A model generated the notes under the pieces. The model was given only the letters and a program-made list of their open reading frames with translations, ran no database searches and was not told where the DNA came from. This document shows positions 35,801 through 44,776 of a stretch of 64,000 bases of DNA, in pieces (the first letter of the stretch is position 1; each line of letters opens with the position of its first letter). The DNA is from Moraxella canis. Its GTDB lineage: Bacteria; Pseudomonadota; Gammaproteobacteria; Pseudomonadales; Moraxellaceae. Location of the stretch: assembly GCF_002014965.1 (NCBI RefSeq), contig NZ_MUXT01000004.1, positions 262,428 to 326,427 on the forward strand. Direction: 5' to 3'. A program made the position numbers and the translations under genes.

Positions 35801-36608
35801 CAGCAAACAGCTCGGTCATCTGCGTTTGGCTTTTGAAATATTGAAGCTCGGTATATTCTCTTGGGCGCTTGTCATCCGCCAAGGTATAACCACTGGCGAT
35901 ACATACGCGAGCTTCATGCGCATCAAAATCTGTGCTGATGGTATTGTTTTTGTCGTTCGTCTCGGTGGGGCTTGCATGAATAAAGCGCACATCATTATGT
36001 GCAACGATAGGAATGCCAAGTTTGACCGCTTGAATGATGGCGCTTTCATTAAACCTGTCATCGCTGGCTTTGACTCGGCGAATGCCAATATAGAGCCGAT
36101 CGCCAAAGATACCTTGCCAGTTTTGTAACATGGGCAGGGCATTATCAGGATTATTGCCCAGTAAAGGCTGAGCGATCTCTGAGCGATGTGTCAAGATGGC
36201 GATCAATCCATCAGAGCGTTCCGCCAAAGCCGCTTTGGTGATGATAGGCGTTTCAAATTCTACTGAGCCATGATTGTTCATTGGGCGGTTGGTATAAGCG
36301 TCCGAAATCAGGCGCATCAGATTTTGGTAGCCATCATTATTCATCGCATACAAGATGACGCTGTGGCGCGCATCGGCAGCATCTTTATCAATATGCTCAC
36401 CAACCACCACTTCAGCCCCAATGATTGGCTTAATGCCAGCGCCGATACATGCTTTATAAAATTTCACCGTCGCAAACATATTATTCCAGTCAGCCAAAGC
36501 AAGTGTATCTTGACCGTCGGCGACGGCGGCTTTGACTAGGTCTTTGATGCGGACGATTGAGTCTACGATGGCGTATTCGCTGCGAATACCTAAATGTACA
36601 AAGGACAT
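32883..36608 (-). CDS. dnaE: DNA polymerase III subunit alpha
   Basis: A 1241-residue replicative polymerase subunit. The PHP domain is N-terminal ([23 protein letters not shown]; later degenerate). The palm carries [27 protein letters not shown] and the catalytic aspartates in PDFDIDFC. The fingers contain [38 protein letters not shown] and [35 protein letters not shown]. Helix-hairpin-helix and OB-fold regions follow. The length is close to, slightly above, the gammaproteobacterial norm (~1160-1190). It is followed by trmJ and preceded by a short membrane ORF and roxA. Confidence 0.97.
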   Translation of the reverse strand: [1241 protein letters not shown]

Positions 36609-36639
36609 AATCTTCTATTTTGAGTTAAGCTGACTGTGC

Positions 36640-36768
36640 CTAAGACACAGAAACCACAGGAATGGGATTGACGTTATCAGCATGATGGTTTTGAAATTGA
36701 CCAAACACATACACACCGATCAACAAAAAAATCATCAAAAGCATCAGCACGCGAATGACTCTTAACAT
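36640..36768 (-). CDS. Short single-span membrane ORF (42 residues) between roxA and dnaE
   Basis: The ATG at 36768 lies four bases after the roxA stop, and the stop at 36642-36640 lies 31 bases before dnaE. The product starts MLRVIRVLMLLMIFLLIGVY: two Arg then a hydrophobic helix, followed by a short polar tail (QFQNHHADNVNPIP...). It could be a small membrane protein with its C-terminus in the periplasm. The start has no strong ribosome site, so translation would depend on coupling to roxA. Coding status is inferred from its fit between the neighbouring genes and its membrane-like composition. Confidence 0.45.
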   Translation of the reverse strand: MLRVIRVLMLLMIFLLIGVYVFGQFQNHHADNVNPIPVVSVS

Positions 36769-36772
36769 GGCA

Positions 36773-37918
36773 TCAAACCAAAATCAGCCAATTGTCATTG
36801 AGCCACTGGCTAAGCCAGGGCAGATTTTTCAAATTGGCATCTTCAGCAGTGATGGCATCGCCTTGAGTCAGGCGCTCAAGATGTGCTCGTTCATCATCTG
36901 TCAAATTAACTTTTTCACCATTGATGTACCACGCATCAGACACACGCACAAAGCGGCAAGCAGGATTTAGCACCAGACATTCGCCGTCTTCTAGGCGAGT
37001 TTTGAGTGCATCAGCATCCAGCTCATCTTCAAACGCAAGCAGCTCATACTGACGCTGACTGACCAACTCACCGATGGCATCTGCAAATAGCGCATCGCCT
37101 TCTTTAGAGTTTAGCAGGGTGATAAGTTCATTTTTAAGTGCTTGAAGGCTGTCTTGGCTCAGCTCATAGGCATCTTCTTGGGCAGTTTGCGGCAAGGTAA
37201 GAACATGAAACAGCTTGGCGTGATTGGTGGATACATCTGCCAGCTCATCCATGATCTGCACAAGATTGGGTCTGCGAAAACCAAATGAAAATGTCAAGCA
37301 GTCATTCATCGCAACTCCATGATGACTGAGCCCTGGCGGTACATAGAGCACATCGCCAGCTTCAAGGACTTCATCAAAAATAATCTCGCCCATATCATCC
37401 AAAAGGCGTATCGGCTGATCAGGCACAAACGGCGTATCGGCGGTGCACATCTTACCTAGCTGCCATCGGCGCGCGCCATAACCTTGGGCAAGAAATACAT
37501 CATATTCATCATAATGCGCGCCCACCGAACCGCCTTCAGGGGCGACTGATACCATGATGTCATCTTGTTGCCATTTGGGAATGAAATCAAAATACGACCA
37601 AAGCTCGCCAAGCTCAGGCGACCACTGCTCAAGATTTTGTACTAAGATTGTCCAAAGTTTGGGCGCTTGATTGATATCTTCTTCATCAAGTGGCGCAGAC
37701 TTTAGCGACCATTGGTGGGCATTTTCATCGCTTTGACTGATCAGGCGTGCAGATACGCCGTCTTCAAGCGCCAAATCAAGCACATCTTCAGGCTCAAACA
37801 TACCCACCAAATCAGGTAAACCTCCTTTAATCAGCAGTGGCTTTTTTTGCCAATATTCTGCCAAAAAAGTCTCATGGCTCATGCCTTGGGGTAGGCAAAA
37901 TCGTGTCGTATCAGTCAT
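36773..37918 (-). CDS. roxA: Ribosomal protein uL16 3-hydroxylase (cupin, RoxA/YcfD)
   Basis: A 381-residue JmjC-type Fe(II)/2-oxoglutarate oxygenase; E. coli YcfD hydroxylates an Arg of ribosomal protein L16. The iron motif HxD is H135-Y-D137 in GAHYDEYDVFL, with the distal His at H199 in YVPPGLSHHGVAM. The N-terminal FLAEYWQKKPLLIKG is typical. The start is the ATG at 37918 (MTDTTRF); a frame extending 11 codons upstream is unlikely. It appears to lead the roxA - short ORF - dnaE - trmJ operon. Confidence 0.9.
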   Translation of the reverse strand: MTDTTRFCLPQGMSHETFLAEYWQKKPLLIKGGLPDLVGMFEPEDVLDLALEDGVSARLISQSDENAHQWSLKSAPLDEEDINQAPKLWTILVQNLEQWSPELGELWSYFDFIPKWQQDDIMVSVAPEGGSVGAHYDEYDVFLAQGYGARRWQLGKMCTADTPFVPDQPIRLLDDMGEIIFDEVLEAGDVLYVPPGLSHHGVAMNDCLTFSFGFRRPNLVQIMDELADVSTNHAKLFHVLTLPQTAQEDAYELSQDSLQALKNELITLLNSKEGDALFADAIGELVSQRQYELLAFEDELDADALKTRLEDGECLVLNPACRFVRVSDAWYINGEKVNLTDDERAHLERLTQGDAITAEDANLKNLPWLSQWLNDNWLILV

Positions 37919-38121
37919 TATGGTCTCAAAATTAATCAAAAAACTTGGCAAAAATTTGGTGTATGGCGCACTTAATTTAAGCCTTTAGTTTAACAATTTT
38001 TTGGCTTAAAACCAATCACATTCACCAAATTTTGATGTTTTTATGGGCTTTTATTTCATGGGGCTATGCCATGATTTTGGTAAGAGCTTCTAAAACAGTG
38101 GCAAATTTTTGCTAAGTTGAT

Positions 38122-38127
38122 TATAAT
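38122..38127 (+). promoter_or_regulatory. -10 element of prmB
   Basis: A perfect TATAAT lies 56 bases before the chosen prmB start. No good -35 is present at 16-18 bases, so this is a partial promoter call. Confidence 0.35.
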
Positions 38128-38177
38128 GAAAAGTATTTGAATATCACTTTATGCAGGGCATGACAAAAGGCAGCTTG

Positions 38178-39290
38178 ATGACAACTGATACCCACTTTGA
38201 CGCTGACGATTTGGCGGAATATGATTTTGATTACACGATGAATGAAAATGGTCAGCTCACTCAAGCAGAGATCGCCACATTGTATGCCGAGCTTGGTGAA
38301 GCTGAGCAGGCATTGGTGACCATTCGTGATTTTATCCGCTTTGTGGTGACCAAGCTTCGCCAGTATGATGTCGTCGTGGCGCAAGGGACAACGGATGAAT
38401 TTGCTGAAGCGGCGGCGATTGTTTTGCATTCTTTATCGCTTGAGTGGTCGGCTGATGAGCAGATTTTGGAGTGTAAGCTCACGCCTAGTGAAAAGCAAGA
38501 AGTCTTGACCTTATTATCCGAGCGTATCATTCAGCGTAAGCCTTTGTCTTATTTGATTAATTTGGCGTATTTTTGTGGGCTGCCTTTTTATGTTGATGAG
38601 CGCGTTTTGATTCCACGCTCTCCGATTGCCGAGCTGATCAATCAGCAGTTTTATCCGTATTTTGATGTCGATGATGTGCGCAAAAACTCATTTTTTAGCC
38701 ACGGTTTAGAAGAATCGCAGTTGGCAGCGCCTGAGCATATTTTGGATTTATGCACAGGATCGGGCTGTATTGCCATTGCGCTTGCCAAGGCTTTCCCTGA
38801 TGCCAATATTGACGCCACAGATATTGATAAAGATGCCCTTGAAGTGGCATGGACAAATGTTGAGCATCATGAACTTGCCCATCAAGTCAATTTACTTGAA
38901 TCAAATTTATTTGCCAAACTGCCTGCTGAAAATCAATATGAACTGATTGTGACCAATCCGCCTTATGTGGATGCAGCGATCATGGCGGATCTGCCGCCTG
39001 AGTTTTTACATGAGCCTGAACATGCGCTCGCGGCAGGTCAAGATGGCTTGGATTTGGTGCATCAGATTTTGTACCATGCGCCTGATTATTTGACCAAAGA
39101 CGGCTTATTGGTCTGTGAAGTTGGTGATAGTGAGTGGGCGCTACGTCAAGCTTATCCTGAAATTCAATTTGATTGGCTGATCTTTGAAAAAGGCGGCAGC
39201 GGTGTGTTTGCCATCACCTGCGAAGAGCTTTTGGAATACCGAGAGGATTTTGCTAAGCAAGTTGAGCGTGTGCAAGGTTTGGCTCACTAA
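38178..39290 (+). CDS. prmB: Ribosomal protein uL3 glutamine methyltransferase
   Basis: A 370-residue HemK-family methyltransferase that methylates a Gln of ribosomal protein L3. The SAM site is ILDLCTGSGCIAIALAKAFPDANIDATDID, the substrate-binding motif NPPYVD, and the connecting segment RVLIPRSPIAELI is PrmB-like. The N-terminal ~60 residues are acidic and longer than in E. coli PrmB (310 residues). Starts at 38151, 38160 and 38178 are in frame; 38178 is chosen for AAAGG about eight bases upstream. It ends at a strong terminator. Confidence 0.92.
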   Translation: MTTDTHFDADDLAEYDFDYTMNENGQLTQAEIATLYAELGEAEQALVTIRDFIRFVVTKLRQYDVVVAQGTTDEFAEAAAIVLHSLSLEWSADEQILECKLTPSEKQEVLTLLSERIIQRKPLSYLINLAYFCGLPFYVDERVLIPRSPIAELINQQFYPYFDVDDVRKNSFFSHGLEESQLAAPEHILDLCTGSGCIAIALAKAFPDANIDATDIDKDALEVAWTNVEHHELAHQVNLLESNLFAKLPAENQYELIVTNPPYVDAAIMADLPPEFLHEPEHALAAGQDGLDLVHQILYHAPDYLTKDGLLVCEVGDSEWALRQAYPEIQFDWLIFEKGGSGVFAITCEELLEYREDFAKQVERVQGLAH

Positions 39291-39310
39291 AATCATTGAT
39301 GATCTGTTTT

Positions 39311-39345
39311 ATAAAAAGCAAATGGACTCTCCGTTTGCTTTTTAT
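39311..39345 (+). terminator. Intrinsic terminator after prmB
   Basis: A 12-bp stem ATAAAAAGCAAA / TTTGCTTTTTAT, with a small GG/CC extension beyond one mismatch, is followed by TATT. Confidence 0.85.
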
Positions 39346-39368
39346 TATTTGTACCGCGCCCCTTTGGC

Positions 39369-39397
39369 ATGACTTTAACTTGAAATTTTAGTATAAT
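39369..39397 (+). promoter_or_regulatory. Sigma70-type promoter of rlmN
   Basis: ATGACT (39369-39374) and a perfect TATAAT (39392-39397) are 17 bases apart, about 35 bases before the rlmN GTG. This may serve the operon through ispG. Confidence 0.6.
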
Positions 39398-39432
39398 AAT
39401 TGGTTTAATTAAATATTTTTATAGAGCACACC

Positions 39433-40620
39433 GTGAATATAATTCCTGTCATTGCCACCGCTGAGCAGTCCGACCAAGCAGCTCAAAAAATCAATCTTTT
39501 GGGTATGTCAAAAGACGAATTATCGGCGTTTTTTGTGTCTTTGGGTGAAAAGCCGTTTCGTGCGACGCAGGTGATGAAGTGGATTTATCAATTTGGCGTG
39601 ACAGATTTTTTTGAGATGACAAATATTTCAAAAAAACTTCAGCAAAAGCTGCATGAAGTCGCTTATATCGCGCCGCCAACTGTCAAATATAAAGAGTTCA
39701 GTCAAGATGGGACGCGTAAATGGGTCTTTGAGGTGGCGGGTGGTTCGCTGGTTGAGACGGTCTTGATTCCTGCTGAAGATGGTAAGCAATTTGGGCGTAA
39801 GACATTGTGCATCTCATCGCAAGTGGGCTGTGCGCTGGATTGTTCTTTTTGTAGTACGGGCAAGCAGGGCTTTGAGCGGGATTTGACGCCAAGCGAGATC
39901 ATCGGACAGCTTTGGGTTGCCAATCAGTCTTATATGGAAGATGTGACACCAACCGAGCGAGAAAACCGCGTCACCAATGTCGTCATGATGGGCATGGGTG
40001 AGCCTTTATTAAACTATGATCCTGTGGTGGCGTCGATGTCACTCATGCTTGATGATCATGCGTTTGGCTTATCCAAGCGCCGTGTCACGCTCTCAACATC
40101 AGGCGTCGTCCCAAAAATGTACGACTTAGCCAAAGACATTGATGTGGCGCTTGCCATCAGCTTGCACGCGCCCAATGATGAGCTGCGTGATGAGCTTGTC
40201 CCAATTAATAAAAAATATCCTTTAAAAGAGCTTATTAAGGCTGCCAAAGCCTATGTGTATGACGAAAATCCGCGCCACAAAAAACACGTCACCATCGAAT
40301 ATGTGATGCTGGCAGGGGTGAATGATTCTGATGAACACGCGCATCAGTTGGTTGATTTATTAAAAGATTTACCAAGCAAAATTAATTTAATTCCATTCAA
40401 TCCATTTCCGCACGCGCCTTATGGTCGCTCAAGCAATAATCGGATACATGCTTTTAGCAATATCTTAAATCAAGCGGGATTTGTTTGTACGATTCGCCAA
40501 ACTCGCGGCGATGATATTGATGCTGCTTGCGGGCAACTGGTGGGTCAAGTCGCTGATCGTACACGCCGCGCCAAAAAATGGCAAGAAAGTATCCAAAAAC
40601 GCCAAAGTCATCATGACTGA
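39433..40620 (+). CDS. rlmN: Dual-specificity 23S rRNA/tRNA methyltransferase RlmN
   Basis: A 395-residue radical SAM enzyme that makes 2-methyladenosine at 23S rRNA A2503 and tRNA A37. The cluster motif CxxxCxxC is C133-ALD-C137-SF-C140 in [32 protein letters not shown] and the C-terminal [18 protein letters not shown], with the methyl-carrying Cys, are present. The start is a GTG at 39433, giving an N-terminus comparable to E. coli RlmN up to [12 protein letters not shown] short insert (GKQFGRKT) interrupts the segment before the cluster. pilF begins 52 bases downstream. Confidence 0.95.
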   Translation: MNIIPVIATAEQSDQAAQKINLLGMSKDELSAFFVSLGEKPFRATQVMKWIYQFGVTDFFEMTNISKKLQQKLHEVAYIAPPTVKYKEFSQDGTRKWVFEVAGGSLVETVLIPAEDGKQFGRKTLCISSQVGCALDCSFCSTGKQGFERDLTPSEIIGQLWVANQSYMEDVTPTERENRVTNVVMMGMGEPLLNYDPVVASMSLMLDDHAFGLSKRRVTLSTSGVVPKMYDLAKDIDVALAISLHAPNDELRDELVPINKKYPLKELIKAAKAYVYDENPRHKKHVTIEYVMLAGVNDSDEHAHQLVDLLKDLPSKINLIPFNPFPHAPYGRSSNNRIHAFSNILNQAGFVCTIRQTRGDDIDAACGQLVGQVADRTRRAKKWQESIQKRQSHHD

Positions 40621-40672
40621 ATTGATGCCACTATTTACTAATGATGCCAAACCTTGATAGAATGGACGCTGC

Positions 40673-41269
40673 ATGAAAATCCGAGTAAAGTGGCTTATGA
40701 TCATGGTGACTGGGGCGGTATTGAGTGCCTGCCAAAGTACACCACCACCACCCAAAAATAATCCGCAGCTGGCACAGATCCGCACTCAGATTGCAGTCTC
40801 GCTACTGGACATGGGTCAGCTTGATCAAGCCAAGCAGCAGCTAGATGCTGCGCTGTCAGCTGATCGGCAGTTTGCGCCTGCTTATCGCACCTTGGCAAAA
40901 GTCTATCAGGCGTCAGAGGACGCTGCTCACCAAGCCAAGGCTCGACGTTTATTTGAACAGGCGATTGCGCTAAATCCTGAAGATATGCAAAGTCATATGG
41001 ATTATGGGCTTTATTTGGTGCAGATGGGGGATTTGTCAGGTGCGTTGACTTATTTTGACAAGCCTAGCCGAGCCATCGGCTATGAAGGGCGTGTGATCGC
41101 CATCGAAAATATGGCGTATATTTATTATCATCAGTATCAAGCCGCCAAACTACCAACGGAAGATATGTATCATAACGCCAAAGCAGCACTTGAGCGTGCG
41201 TTGGCTTCAGGCACTCAAAATGGTGAAATTAAAAAGTCTTATGATAAATTATTAAGTGATCATAACTAG
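40673..41269 (+). CDS. pilF: Type IV pilus biogenesis/stability lipoprotein PilF (PilW)
   Basis: A 198-residue outer-membrane pilotin-type lipoprotein. The signal peptide ends in lipobox L-S-A-C at residue 20. TPR repeats follow: QIAVSLLDMGQLDQAKQQLDAALSADRQFAPAYRTLAKVYQ, then RRLFEQAIALNPEDMQSHMDYGLYLVQMGDLSGALTYFDK. PilF helps assemble the PilQ secretin. Its place between rlmN and ispG is the usual one in gammaproteobacteria with type IV pili. It is shorter than the Pseudomonas homologue (252), with fewer C-terminal TPRs. The E. coli-type rodZ gene is missing between it and ispG. Confidence 0.88.
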   Translation: MKIRVKWLMIMVTGAVLSACQSTPPPPKNNPQLAQIRTQIAVSLLDMGQLDQAKQQLDAALSADRQFAPAYRTLAKVYQASEDAAHQAKARRLFEQAIALNPEDMQSHMDYGLYLVQMGDLSGALTYFDKPSRAIGYEGRVIAIENMAYIYYHQYQAAKLPTEDMYHNAKAALERALASGTQNGEIKKSYDKLLSDHN

Positions 41270-41327
41270 TATGTGATGATCATGACATAATGTATTTGGT
41301 TAATTGAACAATAATAACGGTAATACC

Positions 41328-42443
41328 ATGTCAACACACAATCCGATCAAACGCCGCCCCACCAAAAAAATCCACGTCGGTAATGTCGCCATTGGCGGTG
41401 ATGCTCCCATCAGCGTGCAGAGTATGACAAATACAAACACCTGCGATGTTGACGCTACGGTCGCACAAATTCAGCGCTGCGTGGATGCAGGCGCAGACTT
41501 GATGCGCGTATCGACGCCGACGATGGAGAGCGTGGCTGCCTTTGCCGAAATCAAAAAACGCGTCTCAATTCCACTGGTTGCTGACATTCATTTTGATCAT
41601 AAGATTGCCATTGCGGTGGCAGATGCGGGCGCTGACTGCTTGCGCATTAACCCTGGCAATATTGGTAATGATCAAAAAGTCAGAGAAGTGGTGGCAGCAG
41701 CGCGCCATCATAATGTGCCAATTCGTATCGGTGTGAATGCAGGCTCGCTTGAAAAGGATCTGCAAAAAAAATATCGTGAGCCGACAGGGGAAGCGATGCT
41801 TGAATCGGCGCTCCGTCACATTGATATTTTAGAAAATCTTGATTTTCAGAATTATAAAATCTCAGTCAAAGCCTCAAATGTGTTTTTAACCTTGGATGCG
41901 TATCGGCTGATTTCGGCGCAGATCGATAATCCACTGCATCTTGGGGTCACTGAAGCGGGTGTATATCGCACCGGCACGGTCAAATCCGCCATTGCACTTG
42001 GTGGGCTTTTGCTTGAGGGTATTGGCGATACCATGCGTATCTCACTTGCTGCTGAACCTGAAGAAGAAATTAAAATTGGTTTTGATATTTTAAAATCACT
42101 GGGCATCCGAAGTAATGGCGTCAATTTCATTGCTTGCCCAAGCTGCAGCCGTCAAGAGTTTGATGTGATCAAAGTGATGAATGAGCTTGAAGCTCGTTTA
42201 GAGGATGTGCGTGAGCCACTGGATCTGTCAGTCATCGGCTGTAAAGTCAATGGGCCGGGTGAAGCCAAAGAAGCTACCATCGGGGTGGTGGGCGCAAGTC
42301 CTAATAGCTTGGTCTATAAAAATGGCGCAAAAAGTCACCTGATCGATACCACAAAATTAGTGGATGAAATCGAGGCGATGGTGCGCGCTCAGGTCAAAGA
42401 GCTGCAAGATAAGCGAGCAAATGAGATCATCCGCATAGGCTAA
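41328..42443 (+). CDS. ispG: 4-hydroxy-3-methylbut-2-enyl diphosphate synthase (flavodoxin)
   Basis: A 371-residue iron-sulfur enzyme of the MEP isoprenoid pathway. The TIM-barrel part shows [28 protein letters not shown] and [31 protein letters not shown]. The cluster cysteines are in [13 protein letters not shown] and [15 protein letters not shown]. The ATG at 41328 is chosen because the length then matches E. coli IspG (372); an upstream TTG frame adds an Asn-rich stretch. The nuclease-like gene starts four bases after its stop. Confidence 0.95.
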   Translation: MSTHNPIKRRPTKKIHVGNVAIGGDAPISVQSMTNTNTCDVDATVAQIQRCVDAGADLMRVSTPTMESVAAFAEIKKRVSIPLVADIHFDHKIAIAVADAGADCLRINPGNIGNDQKVREVVAAARHHNVPIRIGVNAGSLEKDLQKKYREPTGEAMLESALRHIDILENLDFQNYKISVKASNVFLTLDAYRLISAQIDNPLHLGVTEAGVYRTGTVKSAIALGGLLLEGIGDTMRISLAAEPEEEIKIGFDILKSLGIRSNGVNFIACPSCSRQEFDVIKVMNELEARLEDVREPLDLSVIGCKVNGPGEAKEATIGVVGASPNSLVYKNGAKSHLIDTTKLVDEIEAMVRAQVKELQDKRANEIIRIG

Positions 42444-42447
42444 GTGT

Positions 42448-43407
42448 ATGAGCGATCAGGATAAATTGGGCTTTGTGGATTTGGCGGTGCATGCGATGAC
42501 GATGGTCAATCGACCAATGACAATCGCACAGCTGTGGGAGTTTGTCCTTGCAAATAAATTGCATCATAGGTTAAGATCTTATGATGTTTCCACCGAATCT
42601 TTCATTGGCAAATCACCAGAAAGAACATTTCGCGCTATAATTACTCGCAATAAACATATCTTCGAGGAAGTTCCAAATACTAAGCCAAAACAATATATTT
42701 TAAACTCTCAACAATCACGACAAGCACAGTCAGAAGTGACGGATAATTCTAGCCAAATTGCTCATCACTCAGATAAATATCATGAGCGAGATTTGCATCC
42801 TATATTGACTTACTTTTTGAAATCTGATGAATATTTTCAAGCTTATTCAAAAACCATCTTTCATGAAGTCAGTCCAAAAGGGACAAAAGGCGAGGATAAA
42901 TGGCTATATCCAGACATGGTGGCGGTGCATTTTGAATATGCTAATTATCAAAAAAGCTCTGTCCTGAATTTTATTACGAAATTTAATAAGCCGCCAATAA
43001 AAATCTACTCATTTGAAATCAAAAAAGAGCTAAATTTTAGTAATTATAAAGAAAGCTTTTTTCAAGCGGTGAGTAATTCAAGTTGGGCAAACGAAGGCTA
43101 TTTGGTAGCAGCACAGATCTTGCCTGATGGTCAATTTATCGAGGCGCTCAAAAAGCTGAGTCAAAGCTTTGGCATTGGTATCATTGAGCTAAATAGGCGC
43201 GAGATAAGTCAAAGTAAAATCTTATCACCTGCCAAATTCAAGGACATGATGGATTATTCGGTGGTTGATGAATTGGCGAATAAGAATGCCAATTTTTCAC
43301 AATTTTTAAAAACAATTACCGACTTTGATGTCAATCACCCCCACCGATTTAAAGGCGAGTTTGATAAAATTTTGAACTTACAAGAACTTAACGATATCAA
43401 TCATTAA
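42448..43407 (+). CDS. HARE-HTH plus PD-(D/E)XK-like nuclease (HrgA/COG2958-like)
   Basis: A 319-residue protein. Residues ~7-85 (FVDLAVHAMTMVNRPMTIAQLW...SPERTFRAIITRN...KPKQYIL) fit a HARE-type winged helix, the module found in RpoE delta and fused to restriction enzymes. After a Ser/Gln/His-rich linker (~86-112), residues ~113-250 contain E140, P155-D156 (YPDMVAVHF) and E190-I-K192 (YSFEIKKEL), spaced as in PD-(D/E)XK nucleases. The whole resembles HrgA/COG2958-type proteins of restriction loci. No methyltransferase is adjacent. It lies between ispG and hisS; its 3' two-thirds is visibly more AT-rich than its neighbours. Function is inferred. Confidence 0.62.
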   Translation: MSDQDKLGFVDLAVHAMTMVNRPMTIAQLWEFVLANKLHHRLRSYDVSTESFIGKSPERTFRAIITRNKHIFEEVPNTKPKQYILNSQQSRQAQSEVTDNSSQIAHHSDKYHERDLHPILTYFLKSDEYFQAYSKTIFHEVSPKGTKGEDKWLYPDMVAVHFEYANYQKSSVLNFITKFNKPPIKIYSFEIKKELNFSNYKESFFQAVSNSSWANEGYLVAAQILPDGQFIEALKKLSQSFGIGIIELNRREISQSKILSPAKFKDMMDYSVVDELANKNANFSQFLKTITDFDVNHPHRFKGEFDKILNLQELNDINH

Positions 43408-43431
43408 TTGGATTTTTATTAAGGAAATATT

Positions 43432-44700
43432 ATGAATAAAATTAACGCCATTCGTGGCTTTAATGATGTACTCCCTGAGCAAACACCAGCATGGCGTGCG
43501 ATGGAGCGGGCATTGATTGAGGTGATGGACAGCTACGGATATAGCCAAATTCGCCTCCCTTTGGTTGAGGAAACTCAGCTATTTGCACGAGGTGTCGGTG
43601 AAGCGACTGATATCGTCGAAAAAGAAATGTTTGGCGTGGTGCATGGCGGAAATAAGGGCGACGAAGGATCATCTTTTACTTTACGCCCTGAAGGGACGGC
43701 AGGCTGTGTGCGAGCGATTGTTGAGCATAACTTAACTCGTGGTGATACGCCAAAACTATGGTACCTAGGTCCAATGTTTCGTTATGAGCGTCCCCAAAAA
43801 GGACGCTATCGCCAGTTTCATCAGTTGGGCGTAGAATATTTTGGTTCTGAGCTGCCTGATGCTGACGCTGAGCTGATCGTCATGACCTATCATATGTGGC
43901 AAAAACTTGGCATCAAAGATCATGTCACACTTCAGCTAAACACTTTGGGCGAGGCTGATGAGCGCGCGGCATATAAGTCTGCATTGGTTGAGTATTTGAC
44001 GGCACACCAAGAGGCTTTGGATGAGGATTCAAAACGCCGCTTAAGCACTAATCCACTACGGATTTTGGATTCTAAAGATGAAAAAACCCAGCAAATTTTA
44101 CAAAACGCTCCTAAGCTTGGTGAATTTTTGGGTGAAGCGTCGTTGGCGCATTTTGAAAAAGTGCAGCAGTATTTGTCTGCGCTTAGCATTCCGTTTGAGC
44201 TCAATGATAAATTGGTGCGTGGTTTGGATTATTATAATAAAACCGTGTTTGAATGGGTGACTGACAAATTGGGCTCGCAAGCGACTGTCTGCGGCGGCGG
44301 TCGTTATGATGGCTTGGTGGGTATTATCAAAGGCAAAACCGAGCAGTCAGAGCCTGCGGTTGGGTTTGCCATGGGGCTTGAGCGCTTGATGCTATTGATT
44401 GATGCGGTTAATCCTTATCAAGCAGCATCTCAGTGTGATGTTTTTGTGATCGCGCATCCTGATTATTATATTGACGGCTTAAAATACGCCGAATCACTTC
44501 GCTTGCGTCAGACGGATTTGCGTGTCAAAATGGCAAGTGCCACAGGACTAAAATCGCAAATGAAAAAAGCCGATAAATCAGGTGCCGCTTATACGGTGAT
44601 CATCGCAGAGGATGAAGTGAGCGCCAATCAGATCACCATCAAGACGATGGCAACAGGCGAACAAAGTCGCGAGCCCGCTGATTATCAATTTGTGCTATAA
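43432..44700 (+). CDS. hisS: Histidyl-tRNA synthetase
   Basis: A 422-residue class II synthetase. [23 protein letters not shown] opens it; motif 2 is [26 protein letters not shown]; the His-specific peptides [15 protein letters not shown] and the Gly-rich [14 protein letters not shown] are intact, and motif 3 is [11 protein letters not shown]. The anticodon domain occupies the C-terminal ~90 residues. AAGGAA precedes the ATG. It lies 24 bases after the nuclease-like gene, which is therefore probably in the same transcript. Confidence 0.97.
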   Translation: MNKINAIRGFNDVLPEQTPAWRAMERALIEVMDSYGYSQIRLPLVEETQLFARGVGEATDIVEKEMFGVVHGGNKGDEGSSFTLRPEGTAGCVRAIVEHNLTRGDTPKLWYLGPMFRYERPQKGRYRQFHQLGVEYFGSELPDADAELIVMTYHMWQKLGIKDHVTLQLNTLGEADERAAYKSALVEYLTAHQEALDEDSKRRLSTNPLRILDSKDEKTQQILQNAPKLGEFLGEASLAHFEKVQQYLSALSIPFELNDKLVRGLDYYNKTVFEWVTDKLGSQATVCGGGRYDGLVGIIKGKTEQSEPAVGFAMGLERLMLLIDAVNPYQAASQCDVFVIAHPDYYIDGLKYAESLRLRQTDLRVKMASATGLKSQMKKADKSGAAYTVIIAEDEVSANQITIKTMATGEQSREPADYQFVL

Positions 44701-44739
44701 AGTGCGTATGGATAAAAACCGCATGAAAACGTTTGTGTG

Positions 44740-44748
44740 TGATATAAT
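44740..44748 (+). promoter_or_regulatory. Extended -10 promoter of yfgM-bamB
   Basis: TGATATAAT (TGn plus a perfect TATAAT at 44743-44748) lies 28 bases before the ATG of the YfgM-like gene. The -35 is poor, as expected for an extended -10 type. Confidence 0.5.
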
Positions 44749-44776
44749 GCGTGCAATTTTCAATTAGAGTTTGATT

